Below are positions 53,367 through 61,857 of a stretch of DNA of 64,000 nucleotides, in pieces. Below the pieces are notes generated by a model. That model was given only the letters and a program-made list of their open reading frames with translations. It did no database searches and was not told the origin of the DNA. The DNA comes from Selenomonas sp. AE3005 (GTDB lineage: Bacteria; Bacillota; Negativicutes; Selenomonadales; Selenomonadaceae). The stretch's first letter is position 1, and each line of letters begins with the position of its first letter. The stretch lies in contig NZ_CAJODG010000028.1 in NCBI RefSeq assembly GCF_905233635.1, forward strand, positions 1 through 64,000, given 5' to 3'. The position numbers were made by a program, and so were the translations under genes.

Positions 53367-54800
53367 GTGAAATTTAGATTATTTAAGGTGGTGTTATGTT
53401 TTTTTCAAATAATGCTATTGATTATGCCTTGGGGTAGTGCTGAAAAGAGATTATTTCATGGTACGGGTGAATATACCATGAGTGATTATGAAACACCTAT
53501 TGTAGCTGAAAAAAGGGCCTTTAGATACGCAAAACAACATGTACTAGAACAGGCTGGTGTATATGTAGAAACATACTCTCGTATGGATAATAACCAAATA
53601 ACAGATGATAAAGTGAAAATTATTACTATGGGAACTATGCACATTGTAGAAAATAAGAATGAAAAAAAAGCCATGCCAAATGGTGATATACATATTATAA
53701 ACAATATAGTTGTTGAAATAGATACAGATTTATTAGATAAAGCAATGAATAGCAATCAAAAAGACCTACAGGATATAGAAGAGATATATAGACAGAACCA
53801 GGAAGAATATTTTAAAGAAAATAAAGAAATCATAGAATTAAAAAATAAAATAGAAGAGATGAAATTAAAATATCAGCCAGTTAATGATTTGCAAATACAG
53901 GTGAAAGAAAAAGAGCAAATATTTTTATGTAATCAAAAAATCGATGAAGTAATAACGTTGTGGGATAGTAAGAGATATGAAGAAGCACTTCGCGAAGCAA
54001 TTGAGGCAGTTAAGATAAATCCAAAGAATCATAGAGCTTATGCGGCACGTGGCGCATCTTATGGATATTTAAAAGACTATGATAAGACAATAGAAGATAT
54101 AAGAAGGGCATTGTCAATCAACAATAAACATGCATGGTCATATAATGCAATGGGATATGCATATAACTGTAAAGGAAATATTGAAAATGCAATATATTAT
54201 TACAATAAGGCTTTAGAAAATGATCCAAATTTTGAAACGACCTATCATAACTTAGGACATATATATTTAAATAGTAAAGACTATAGTAGAGCAATGGAGA
54301 TATATGGTAAAGTATTAACCTTTAATCCACAAAGTGCATATGCATATCATAATATAGGGTTGTGTTATTCAATGCAAAATAATTATAGTAAAGCATTGAT
54401 ATATTTAGCTAAAGCATTAGAACTAAAAAGGGATATTAAAGAGACATATGCTGTTATGGGGGGGATATATAAAGAAAGGGGAGAATATGAGAAAGCAATA
54501 GAAGTATATAAAAAGGCTTTAGACATAGATAGTGAATATTTAGTTATATATGAACGTATAGGAGATATATATTTAGAAATGAATGAATATGATAAAGCAA
54601 TATATAATTATGACTATGTATTGAACAAGGATAGTAAAAATGCTGTTGTATATAATGATAGGGGAAGAGCGTATTATGGAAAGGGAGACTATGATAAAGC
54701 AATAGATGATTTTAGTAAGTCATTAGCAATAGAGCCAAACGATGAAAATGTAAAAAATAATCTACAGATTGCATATGAAGAAAAACGTAAGAATTGGTAA
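53367..54800 (+). CDS. Secreted TPR protein with LPP20/FlgT-like N-terminal domain (paralog 2)
   Basis: About 477 residues; the start may be GTG or the ATG a few codons upstream of the FRLFKVVLCFFQIMLLIM signal region. After the signal peptide FHGTGEYTMSDYETPIVAEKRAF matches the third paralog closely. A short coiled coil precedes about eight TPR repeats (residues 205-470), many with the pattern YDKAI-NY/DF-AL-I-P. Codons are strongly AT-rich (ATA, AGA), unlike the core genome. It begins four bases after paralog 1. Function unknown; a secreted interaction scaffold is likely. Confidence 0.8.
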   Translation: MKFRLFKVVLCFFQIMLLIMPWGSAEKRLFHGTGEYTMSDYETPIVAEKRAFRYAKQHVLEQAGVYVETYSRMDNNQITDDKVKIITMGTMHIVENKNEKKAMPNGDIHIINNIVVEIDTDLLDKAMNSNQKDLQDIEEIYRQNQEEYFKENKEIIELKNKIEEMKLKYQPVNDLQIQVKEKEQIFLCNQKIDEVITLWDSKRYEEALREAIEAVKINPKNHRAYAARGASYGYLKDYDKTIEDIRRALSINNKHAWSYNAMGYAYNCKGNIENAIYYYNKALENDPNFETTYHNLGHIYLNSKDYSRAMEIYGKVLTFNPQSAYAYHNIGLCYSMQNNYSKALIYLAKALELKRDIKETYAVMGGIYKERGEYEKAIEVYKKALDIDSEYLVIYERIGDIYLEMNEYDKAIYNYDYVLNKDSKNAVVYNDRGRAYYGKGDYDKAIDDFSKSLAIEPNDENVKNNLQIAYEEKRKNW

Positions 54801-54824
54801 AAATTATGTTGGAGAGATAAGATT

Positions 54825-56792
54825 ATGGAAAAAGCATATTGTAAACTATATCAGGTAATTATACTAATGTGTTTGGTGTTGTTGTTGGGGATGCAAGCTG
54901 TCAGTGCGGAGAAGAAAATATTTCAAGGGACAGGCGAGTATACAATGAGTGATTATGAGACACCTGCAGTAGCTGAACAACGGGCATTGGCTTATGCTAA
55001 GCAACGGGCGGCAGAACAAGCAGGAGCTTATGTGGAAACATATACTCGTATGGAGAAAGTACAGGTAACAGAGGACAGAATAAATATTTTGGTCAGCGGT
55101 GCAATGCAGGTTATCAGCCAGAATACGGAGAAAAAAGCTTTGCCAAGTGGAGATGTGCGGATTGTAGCGAATATAACTGCGGAAGTAGATACAAACTATA
55201 TCGACATATCATTATCACAAAGCAATAAAATACGGTTGAATCAAGAGGCGAATTATCGATATTTAAAAAGTGCAATCGCCAAAGAGGAGCAGGAAACACA
55301 GGAAATAAGACGAAGAATTGATGAATTAAAAAAACAAAAGCTTCCCACGAAGGAATTACAAATAAAAGCGAAGGCACAGGAACAAATATTTCTCGCCAAT
55401 CAAAAACTTGAGCAAAGCCGAGAAGCGTACGAGCGTGGCGATTATGATAAAATGCTGTTCTTGGTAAGTGAAGCAAATAAATTAAATCCAAAGGATGAAA
55501 AAGTATATTATTATCGAGGAGTTGCATATTGTGATAAGGGCGAGTATGACAAAGCAATAGATAATTATAACAAAGCTTTGTCTATAAATTATGAATCTAT
55601 GCAAGGGTATAATGATCGGGGAAATGCCTATGCATACAAGGGGGAGTTTGACAAAGCCATCGAAGATTATAATAAAAGTATTAGTATAGAGCCTAATCAG
55701 GTATATGCTTATTATAATAGAGGAAATGCCTATGCTGACAAGGGAGAGTATGATAAAGCGATAGAAGATTACAATAAAGCTTTGAGTATGGATTTTAAAT
55801 TTGTGGAAGCATATTATAATAGAGGAAGTGCCTATGCTGACAAGGGAGAGTATGACAAAGCCATAGAAGATTGTAATAAAGCATTGAATATAAATCCTAA
55901 AAGTGCTGATGCGTATAATATACGAGGACGTATATATTGTGACAAAGAGGCGTATGACAAAGCGATAGAAGATTACAATAGAGCTTTGAGCATTGATTTT
56001 AAATTTGTGGAAGCATATTCTAATAGAGGAAATGCATATTGTAGAAAAGGGGAGTATGACAAAGCGATAGAAGATTATAATAAAGCTTTGAGTATAAATC
56101 CTAAATATACGTATGCGTATAATAATCGAGGAAATGTATATTGCATAAAGGGGGAGAATGATAAAGGTATAGAAGATTATAATAAAGCACTTAGTTTGAA
56201 TTCGAAATATTGGGAAGCGTATAAGAATCGAGGAAATGCATATAATAACAAAGGGGAGTATGATAAGGCCATAAATGATTATATTACAGCAATAAATTTA
56301 GATCCACAAAATACATCCCTATATGTTAACCTTAGTGGAGCATATATTCAAAAAAAAGATTTCGACATGGCTATAAGATATCTAAAAACTGCTTTAAGTA
56401 TAGAGCCAAAAAATGAAAAAATATATACTTGTTTTGCAGTATTGTATCAGATTAAAGGAGATTATAATAAAGCAATGGATTGTTTCAATGCCGCTTTGAA
56501 AATCAATCCTCAAAGTATAGAGATATATAAAAAAAGAGGCCTGGCGTATGCAAAGAATGGAGAATATGATAATTCAGTCAAAGATTTTTCTAATGCTTTA
56601 AAATATGCAAGTCAATATACGCCTAAAATAGTGTTGGTTGAATTATATATGTTGAGAAGTATATCGTATGAAAAGTTGGGGATAATTGATTTAGCAATTA
56701 GTGATACAAAAAAAGCAATAGAACTTAATCCCAATGATAGTTCGCTTCATGAAATACTTAACGAACAGTATAAAGAGAAAAATATGAGATAA
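54825..56792 (+). CDS. Secreted TPR protein with LPP20/FlgT-like N-terminal domain (paralog 3)
   Basis: 655 residues. Signal peptide 1-28, then FQGTGEYTMSDYETPAVAEQRALAYAKQRAAEQAG, the conserved domain. A coiled coil (KEEQETQEIRRRIDELKKQK) precedes about twelve TPR units of 34 residues; many share GNAYADKGEYDKAIEDYNKALSI almost verbatim, so recent repeat expansion is likely. GGAGAGATAAG precedes the ATG. AT-rich. Third of three tandem relatives. Possible role in cell-surface assembly. Confidence 0.82.
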   Translation: MEKAYCKLYQVIILMCLVLLLGMQAVSAEKKIFQGTGEYTMSDYETPAVAEQRALAYAKQRAAEQAGAYVETYTRMEKVQVTEDRINILVSGAMQVISQNTEKKALPSGDVRIVANITAEVDTNYIDISLSQSNKIRLNQEANYRYLKSAIAKEEQETQEIRRRIDELKKQKLPTKELQIKAKAQEQIFLANQKLEQSREAYERGDYDKMLFLVSEANKLNPKDEKVYYYRGVAYCDKGEYDKAIDNYNKALSINYESMQGYNDRGNAYAYKGEFDKAIEDYNKSISIEPNQVYAYYNRGNAYADKGEYDKAIEDYNKALSMDFKFVEAYYNRGSAYADKGEYDKAIEDCNKALNINPKSADAYNIRGRIYCDKEAYDKAIEDYNRALSIDFKFVEAYSNRGNAYCRKGEYDKAIEDYNKALSINPKYTYAYNNRGNVYCIKGENDKGIEDYNKALSLNSKYWEAYKNRGNAYNNKGEYDKAINDYITAINLDPQNTSLYVNLSGAYIQKKDFDMAIRYLKTALSIEPKNEKIYTCFAVLYQIKGDYNKAMDCFNAALKINPQSIEIYKKRGLAYAKNGEYDNSVKDFSNALKYASQYTPKIVLVELYMLRSISYEKLGIIDLAISDTKKAIELNPNDSSLHEILNEQYKEKNMR

Positions 56793-56836
56793 TCTTTAGT
56801 AAAAGAATATATTGGGGATGAAGGGAGGTATATTTT

Positions 56837-57790
56837 ATGGGGCATCAACAGGTTTTTTTGTCGCTTATGGGAGATATTATTGATGAGAAAACAATTTTAG
56901 TGGATGAAATGGTAGAAGATTTTCATGAAAAGCTACAAGATTCATGTGAAATGCTTGGGAAAATAGTTGATAAGGGGGAACTTATGTTAGAAAACGACAG
57001 TGGTTTTGAGTTCTTGCCTTTTTGCTGTTCTGGAGGCGATGAAGCAAAATTTGATTTTGTATGGGTTGGGATGAATCCGGGCATTGCAAAAGGACGCTGG
57101 CCGAAAAGATTCTATTGGGATAGAACAAAATGGCAGGATATGGTAGATTTCTATATTCCAAAGGGGAAAGTTAGCGAATACAATAATAAAAGGCCCCAGG
57201 AAAGTACCAATATATATCAATGGATAGCGGAAGATGGTGTATGGAGTGATTTTTATAGATTGATGATACGTATTCATTTTGCCCTATTAGGAAATAGAGA
57301 ATACAGAACCTGGAAAGACTTTCAAGACGCTTGTGGAGATGAAAAGCAGGTGTCAAAAGCCTTTTTGAAGCAGTTGGACACATATCCAACGCTTAATGCC
57401 GAGCTCATTCCGTTTAAATCTAATGAAATAAAGATAAATGCTGGAAAAATGGTGGAAAACCCAAAATACATGCTGTATTTAAATAATTTGCTAAAATTTA
57501 TAGATGATAATACAAAAAAAGATGCATGGGTATTTTTCTTTGCTACTACTGAAGTGGTAACAAGGCTGCTAAAAGAACAAAAGGCAGTAAAGATAAAAAT
57601 AGCAGATAAGCCAATATCTGTAGAACCGAAAAAAAATAATGGTAAAAAGATTAGTGGTGGTAAATATTTTTACTTCCAGTATTGGGGGGAACGAAAACTG
57701 ATTTTGTCACCTTTTCTGCAAGCTTATCATGATAATGGAAAAGATGTTTCAGCTTTGATTGGAAAAATTAAGGAATATTTTAAGTGCTAG
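56837..57790 (+). CDS. Uracil-DNA-glycosylase-like protein (tentative)
   Basis: A 317-residue soluble protein without a signal peptide, among genes for secreted proteins. FDFVWVGMNPGIAKGRWPKRFYWDR resembles the GxNPG motif I of Mug-like uracil/thymine glycosylases, and LNAELIPFKSNEI could be the later conserved block, but no full match was made. AGGGAGG precedes the ATG. AT-rich like its neighbours. It may be a DNA-modification or defence-related enzyme; the fold is inferred from one motif. Confidence 0.55.
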   Translation: MGHQQVFLSLMGDIIDEKTILVDEMVEDFHEKLQDSCEMLGKIVDKGELMLENDSGFEFLPFCCSGGDEAKFDFVWVGMNPGIAKGRWPKRFYWDRTKWQDMVDFYIPKGKVSEYNNKRPQESTNIYQWIAEDGVWSDFYRLMIRIHFALLGNREYRTWKDFQDACGDEKQVSKAFLKQLDTYPTLNAELIPFKSNEIKINAGKMVENPKYMLYLNNLLKFIDDNTKKDAWVFFFATTEVVTRLLKEQKAVKIKIADKPISVEPKKNNGKKISGGKYFYFQYWGERKLILSPFLQAYHDNGKDVSALIGKIKEYFKC

Positions 57791-57905
57791 TATTGCGAGA
57801 GATTGATGTGCAGTTGATATATGATTTATATATGAAATAGCAACTATGTTATTTAAAGAAGTGGAATGTAAAAAGATGGTTGATACAGGAGAAGGAGGGA
57901 TTCTT

Positions 57906-58451
57906 ATGAAAAGGTTATTTGTAACATGGGTTATGGTTGTTGTTATGGGATTGAATTTAGCAGTTGCTGAAGCTGCACAGGCGGAAATACACCCTGCTAC
58001 TATGTCGAACTTTGTGCAGAGTTTTAACAATTTGATTGGGAACAGTATGGGGAAATTTAGTTTCCGTCAGAAGGTTGACAGCATGGGCGGTATGGAATTT
58101 TATAGCTGCTTATTAGTAGATAGTAAGACCTTGGGAAAAGTACAGGTGTCGGCTGTAGCAAATCCCGAAGGATATTTGCAAATGATTTCACTAGCTATAA
58201 TTGATGGGAAAAATTTTGAAAGTTATAATGCCAGTGTTGTGCCGTTAATGGCTATACAGTCGTGTGGAAATGAGATTATTGATCTTGAAGATGCTTTGTT
58301 TTTGACCTCGCTTATTCGGGATAACTGGTCAAATACAGGTTTCCCAACACCGCGTGTTATGAGGTGGGGAAGTCCTAGCGGAAAAGTATATGAACTAGAA
58401 TTTTCCAATAACATTCATTTTGATGGAGTGGCTGTGGGGATTATGTTGTGA
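57906..58451 (+). CDS. Small secreted protein, unknown
   Basis: A 181-residue exported protein. Signal peptide ends near AAQA (residue 22). The mature part includes VQSFNNLIGNSMGKFSFRQKV and several beta-rich stretches; no known domain. ATG 57906 follows GAAGGAGGG. It opens a run of five further small secreted-protein genes in the same direction. Confidence 0.75.
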   Translation: MKRLFVTWVMVVVMGLNLAVAEAAQAEIHPATMSNFVQSFNNLIGNSMGKFSFRQKVDSMGGMEFYSCLLVDSKTLGKVQVSAVANPEGYLQMISLAIIDGKNFESYNASVVPLMAIQSCGNEIIDLEDALFLTSLIRDNWSNTGFPTPRVMRWGSPSGKVYELEFSNNIHFDGVAVGIML

Positions 58452-58479
58452 TTATTTTATTGGATGTGGGGGATGTAAT

Positions 58480-59346
58480 GTGTTTTTTAGAAAACTCTGT
58501 ATGTATATATGGCTATGTACGATGATATTTTTCGTAAATGTTAATGCTGTGCAAGCTTTAGGGTTAGTTAATGATGGGCAAGGTGGTTATTACGCATCAG
58601 ATAATCATGATTTGTTGCTGGTAGGCATGAAGTATATGGGGCCTGACCATACAATGTGGTATATGGCAGATTTGTCTACATGCAGTTTTAGTACGTGGGA
58701 TGGTCAGCCAACGGTTTCGGCAAAGGTAGTTCTGGTAGTGAACACTGCTGATACTTCCGGTTCTTCGCCGTCATTTCCTTATGTGTTTTTTAACAATGGC
58801 ATATATCATGCACCAGGTGGCACTTATCAAGGCATTGAGGGTAGCGATCCTTTGCGTGCGGTAAATGTGCTATTTGACCGAGCAAGAAATAATGGTTCAT
58901 CTGGTTCTAATGGAGATTCAAGTTATAAGAAACCAAAGTCTTTGCTGAGTGATGAACAGATTGCAATAGGGGGAATATCGCCATTGGGTTCTTCAAGGGA
59001 TTATATCCAGAGTATTTATGGTGAACCAAATGATAAAACAAAAAAATGGTCTAAAGCAGTAGAAGACATGGTAGAGCATTGGAAGTATGGTGATTCGTTT
59101 GAGATTTACTTCTATAGTGAGCGTAGAGAATCACCAGACTTAATTTTATGTACAGCGGCAAATGGATTAGCTACACCAGCTGGTATTAAAGTTGGTAGTC
59201 GTGCTTCGGAGGTGATAGACAAATATGGGGAGCCAGCTTTTAAAAATTCATCTCAGTACTTGTACAAGGGTGCGGCTGATTGTGAGTTGGTCTTTGGCAT
59301 AGAAAATGGACGTGTATGTCGAATTGCCGCAGGTTGGAGTATGTAA
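58480..59346 (+). CDS. Secreted protein, unknown
   Basis: About 288 residues. The GTG start follows GGGGG and gives the signal peptide (FFRKLCMYIWLCTMIFFVNVNAVQA); an in-frame ATG at 58501 is possible. The mature part begins LGLVNDGQGGYYASDNHDLLL. In the C-terminal half GSSRDYIQSIYGEPNDK and GSRASEVIDKYGEPAF are two copies of a short module of the SmpA/OmlA-like type (YGEP), often seen in small envelope proteins. The role is not known. Confidence 0.75.
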   Translation: MFFRKLCMYIWLCTMIFFVNVNAVQALGLVNDGQGGYYASDNHDLLLVGMKYMGPDHTMWYMADLSTCSFSTWDGQPTVSAKVVLVVNTADTSGSSPSFPYVFFNNGIYHAPGGTYQGIEGSDPLRAVNVLFDRARNNGSSGSNGDSSYKKPKSLLSDEQIAIGGISPLGSSRDYIQSIYGEPNDKTKKWSKAVEDMVEHWKYGDSFEIYFYSERRESPDLILCTAANGLATPAGIKVGSRASEVIDKYGEPAFKNSSQYLYKGAADCELVFGIENGRVCRIAAGWSM

Positions 59347-59365
59347 ATCAAGGAGGCGGATACAC

Positions 59366-60298
59366 ATGCGAATGATAAGGTATATAGTATGCTTTTGGGT
59401 AGTCGTTGGCTTTTTGGTGAGTGTAAACATTACTAAGACGTTTGCTGAGGGCAGTGCAGTCACGGATTGGGATAGAGAGATTATCAGCGGCACAGGATAT
59501 GGCGTAGCTGACCCGGCGCGTGCGAAAAATCCCGGTCATGCACGTATTATGGCACATCAGGCAGCAATTCTCGATGCCTATCGGCGTTTGGCTGAACAGG
59601 GGCAGGGAATTCAGATTTCCGGCAATAGCAGCATTGCGGATAATATTTCCACAGGTGATGTAGTTAGTGGGCAGTTTGAGGCTGTAGTGAAGCGAGCTAA
59701 GATTGTGTCCGAAAGCTATGATGAGTATAATAATTGCACTGTGGTTATGGAAGTTCCGCTGTTCGGTGTGACAAATTCTATTGCCAAGGCCGTGTTTAAG
59801 CCTGTGGAAAAAGAAGAGTTTCCAAAACCAACAATCAATATAAATGTAGACAATTCTGTACATCAGAATCAGACTGTAAATCAGAACCAAACTATCAATC
59901 AAAATCAGACTGTAAATAATGGAAGCGCTCCTGTGCAAGAAAAAACAAATAATAATACTGTATCAGCAGGAGGGTATACCGGGCTTATTGTAGATTGCCG
60001 TGGTTTAGGTTTGAAACCTGTCATGTCTCCAGTTATTCGTAACGAAAATCAGCAGGCAATTTATGGTTACAAGAATCTTGATTATGACAGGGTAATTGCT
60101 CATGGGATGGCCAGCTATACCAGTAGCATGACAGGGAATGTTTCTCGGGCAGGAAGTAATCCTTTGGTGGTCAAAGCCGTCAGCGTTACAGAACATAACA
60201 GCTATCCTGTTTTGTCTATGAACGATGCCAATATGGTGCTAACGGCCAATCAGAGTGCTCATTTCTTAGAAATGTGTGCGGTAGTGTTCATTAGATAG
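59366..60298 (+). CDS. Secreted LPP20-like protein with QNQT repeats
   Basis: A 310-residue exported protein. Signal peptide ends near TFA (27). The first 150 residues hold an LPP20-like block (IISGTGYGVADPARAKNPGHARIMAHQAAILDAYRRLAEQ), typical of envelope lipoproteins of this group. A short repeat HQNQTVNQNQTINQNQTVNN lies near residue 178. The second half has TGLIVDCRGLGLKPVMSPVI. ATG follows AGGAGGCG. It is related in its N-terminal domain to the three TPR genes. Confidence 0.8.
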   Translation: MRMIRYIVCFWVVVGFLVSVNITKTFAEGSAVTDWDREIISGTGYGVADPARAKNPGHARIMAHQAAILDAYRRLAEQGQGIQISGNSSIADNISTGDVVSGQFEAVVKRAKIVSESYDEYNNCTVVMEVPLFGVTNSIAKAVFKPVEKEEFPKPTININVDNSVHQNQTVNQNQTINQNQTVNNGSAPVQEKTNNNTVSAGGYTGLIVDCRGLGLKPVMSPVIRNENQQAIYGYKNLDYDRVIAHGMASYTSSMTGNVSRAGSNPLVVKAVSVTEHNSYPVLSMNDANMVLTANQSAHFLEMCAVVFIR

Positions 60299-60310
60299 GA
60301 GATGTTTGAT

Positions 60311-60808
60311 ATGCGCAAGATTGTCTTAGCCTTTATGATGTTATTTGCATTGACATGTCAAAGTGTCTTTGCTGCTAATCCATATCCACCGACATTGGAT
60401 AACGGTAATTTGGTATTTGTGGATGGATTTAAGAGCTATGGGATATACGGTATTCGTTCATCTGTTGACGTGCAACTATATAATCCACCTAAATATAGAA
60501 TAGCTATCAATACAATTTCTGTAAATGTTGATACAGGTGAGCGTGGCAGTGTTCAAACTCATGTGTTCTTCTATAATTGGGACAGTAAAACTGTATACCA
60601 TTATTCCAATCAGAAAAATCAATGGGTAAAATGGGAATTAAATCGTACTTATGGACATGCTGAGGGAGCACCACTTATTCCCAATCTGGCTGAAGTTGCG
60701 TTTGTATCGGCGTATAATATGAAGTTCTTTGGAGACATGCAAGGCTATACATATGGTTCATGGCAGAGGGTGATACCGCTAAGTTTGTATCAGGCATTGG
60801 GAATTTAA
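60311..60808 (+). CDS. Small secreted protein, unknown
   Basis: About 165 residues. Signal peptide MRKIVLAFMMLFALTCQSVFA with cleavage after AFA/AA. The mature part NPYPPTLDNGNLVFVDGFKSYGIYG looks beta-rich. ATG 60311 is eight bases after TAGGAGA, 60302 is too close. It contains a TGACATGTCA palindrome in its signal region. No family recognised. Confidence 0.75.
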   Translation: MRKIVLAFMMLFALTCQSVFAANPYPPTLDNGNLVFVDGFKSYGIYGIRSSVDVQLYNPPKYRIAINTISVNVDTGERGSVQTHVFFYNWDSKTVYHYSNQKNQWVKWELNRTYGHAEGAPLIPNLAEVAFVSAYNMKFFGDMQGYTYGSWQRVIPLSLYQALGI

Positions 60809-60864
60809 GTAAATTAGGATTGGAATTCTAGCGACAGAAAGACAAATGATTTGGAGGTGTTATA

Positions 60865-61236
60865 ATGAGGTGTCTGTATAAAATACTAATAACTTTGCTT
60901 TTAGCTATTGTACTAGGTGGTGTACAGGGCGGAATGCAACAGGGATGTGCAGAAGCAAAAGATGTATGGGCATATACTGACCATACTGGGGATTATTACG
61001 TACGTACGGAAACTATAAAGGATAAGTATATTGAGCCGCATAATCGTCAATATACGAAACAATGGTTTCAAGTAAATGTCAAACAAGTGAAGAATGGCCG
61101 TTTGCTCTATGATACGGTTTGGTCTTTTATGCAGATGAGTAATGGCAGATGGGGATACAATCCATATCCGTTGTTATCTATGGAAAGTGATGCTCGTGCA
61201 CAAGCAATTTTTGATGTAGCAATGCAATATCGCTGA
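60865..61236 (+). CDS. Small secreted protein, related to the next gene
   Basis: A 123-residue exported protein. Signal peptide (about 1-30) ends near AEA. The mature N-terminus VWAYTDHTGDYYVRTETIKDKYI parallels YWCYTDKAGIEYYAVMEKTKYV of the next gene, so the two are paralogs. GGAGG precedes the ATG. The function is unknown. Confidence 0.75.
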   Translation: MRCLYKILITLLLAIVLGGVQGGMQQGCAEAKDVWAYTDHTGDYYVRTETIKDKYIEPHNRQYTKQWFQVNVKQVKNGRLLYDTVWSFMQMSNGRWGYNPYPLLSMESDARAQAIFDVAMQYR

Positions 61237-61311
61237 AATCAATTATAGCCTAGATGAGTTGTTACGTTTTTTATAATCAAAATTAGATATTTCATGGAGA
61301 GGATGAGCTTA

Positions 61312-61686
61312 GTGAAAAAAGTATTGTTAATCTTGCTGCTGGGCTTCTTTATGAATACATCTTTATGTTCTGTGGCGCATGCTGATGATTATTGGTGTTA
61401 CACTGATAAAGCAGGTATTGAATATTATGCTGTTATGGAGAAAACAAAATATGTTGTAGGTGGGCAGATTATTGGCTATGTAAAGCAGGTGTTACCGGGG
61501 AAAAGTGTCAATAATCTGGAATGGATTTTTGCCTTTGATGAAGGTGTTTGCTGGGCTTATTGTAAAACAAATCCGAGTTTGACACCAATAGATCGAAAGG
61601 CACGAAATTCGCCGCTGTCGCTCTCCATTATTCGCTGTTTGTATCATCATAAATATGGAGATAGCTACAATTCCTATATTGACTGA
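61312..61686 (+). CDS. Small secreted protein, paralog of the previous gene
   Basis: About 124 residues. Start GTG 61312 follows GGAGAGG at good spacing; ATG 61303 and 61294 lie on or before it. Signal peptide ends near VAHA. DYWCYTDKAGIEYYAVMEKT begins the mature part. It has four Cys. Last gene of the island; a terminator and the glgB end follow. Confidence 0.75.
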   Translation: MKKVLLILLLGFFMNTSLCSVAHADDYWCYTDKAGIEYYAVMEKTKYVVGGQIIGYVKQVLPGKSVNNLEWIFAFDEGVCWAYCKTNPSLTPIDRKARNSPLSLSIIRCLYHHKYGDSYNSYID

Positions 61687-61749
61687 CCAGTTGAAGCAGT
61701 TAGTAATATCAGTATTTTGGAAGTTCTGTTAACTACAAATAATATCAGA

Positions 61750-61792
61750 CAAAAAACTGACAGGTCAAATTTTTGACCTGTCAGTTTTTGTG
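61750..61792. terminator. Bidirectional terminator between the island and glgB
   Basis: A 17-bp perfect stem AAAAACTGACAGGTCAAA / TTTGACCTGTCAGTTTTT with flanking A and T runs, so it can terminate both convergent units. Both arms contain the window palindrome. A diverged copy lies at 50770-50808. Confidence 0.92.
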
Positions 61793-61857
61793 TCTGATAT
61801 TATTTTTTCTTCAACACTACGGCGCTGCGGGCTGGGATGTAGATTTTCAGCCATTCT
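61750..61857. repeat. Right-hand copy of the island boundary repeat (glgB 3' end)
   Basis: The intact version of the sequence repeated at 50767-50872. It comprises the terminator and the last codons of glgB. The two copies are directly oriented and about 11 kb apart. Confidence 0.8.

Noticed and set aside
55500..56300. Regular ~102-bp periodic repeat, CRISPR-like at first sight
   Set aside because: The period equals 34 codons and each unit encodes a TPR; spacers are not unique and the frame is open throughout.
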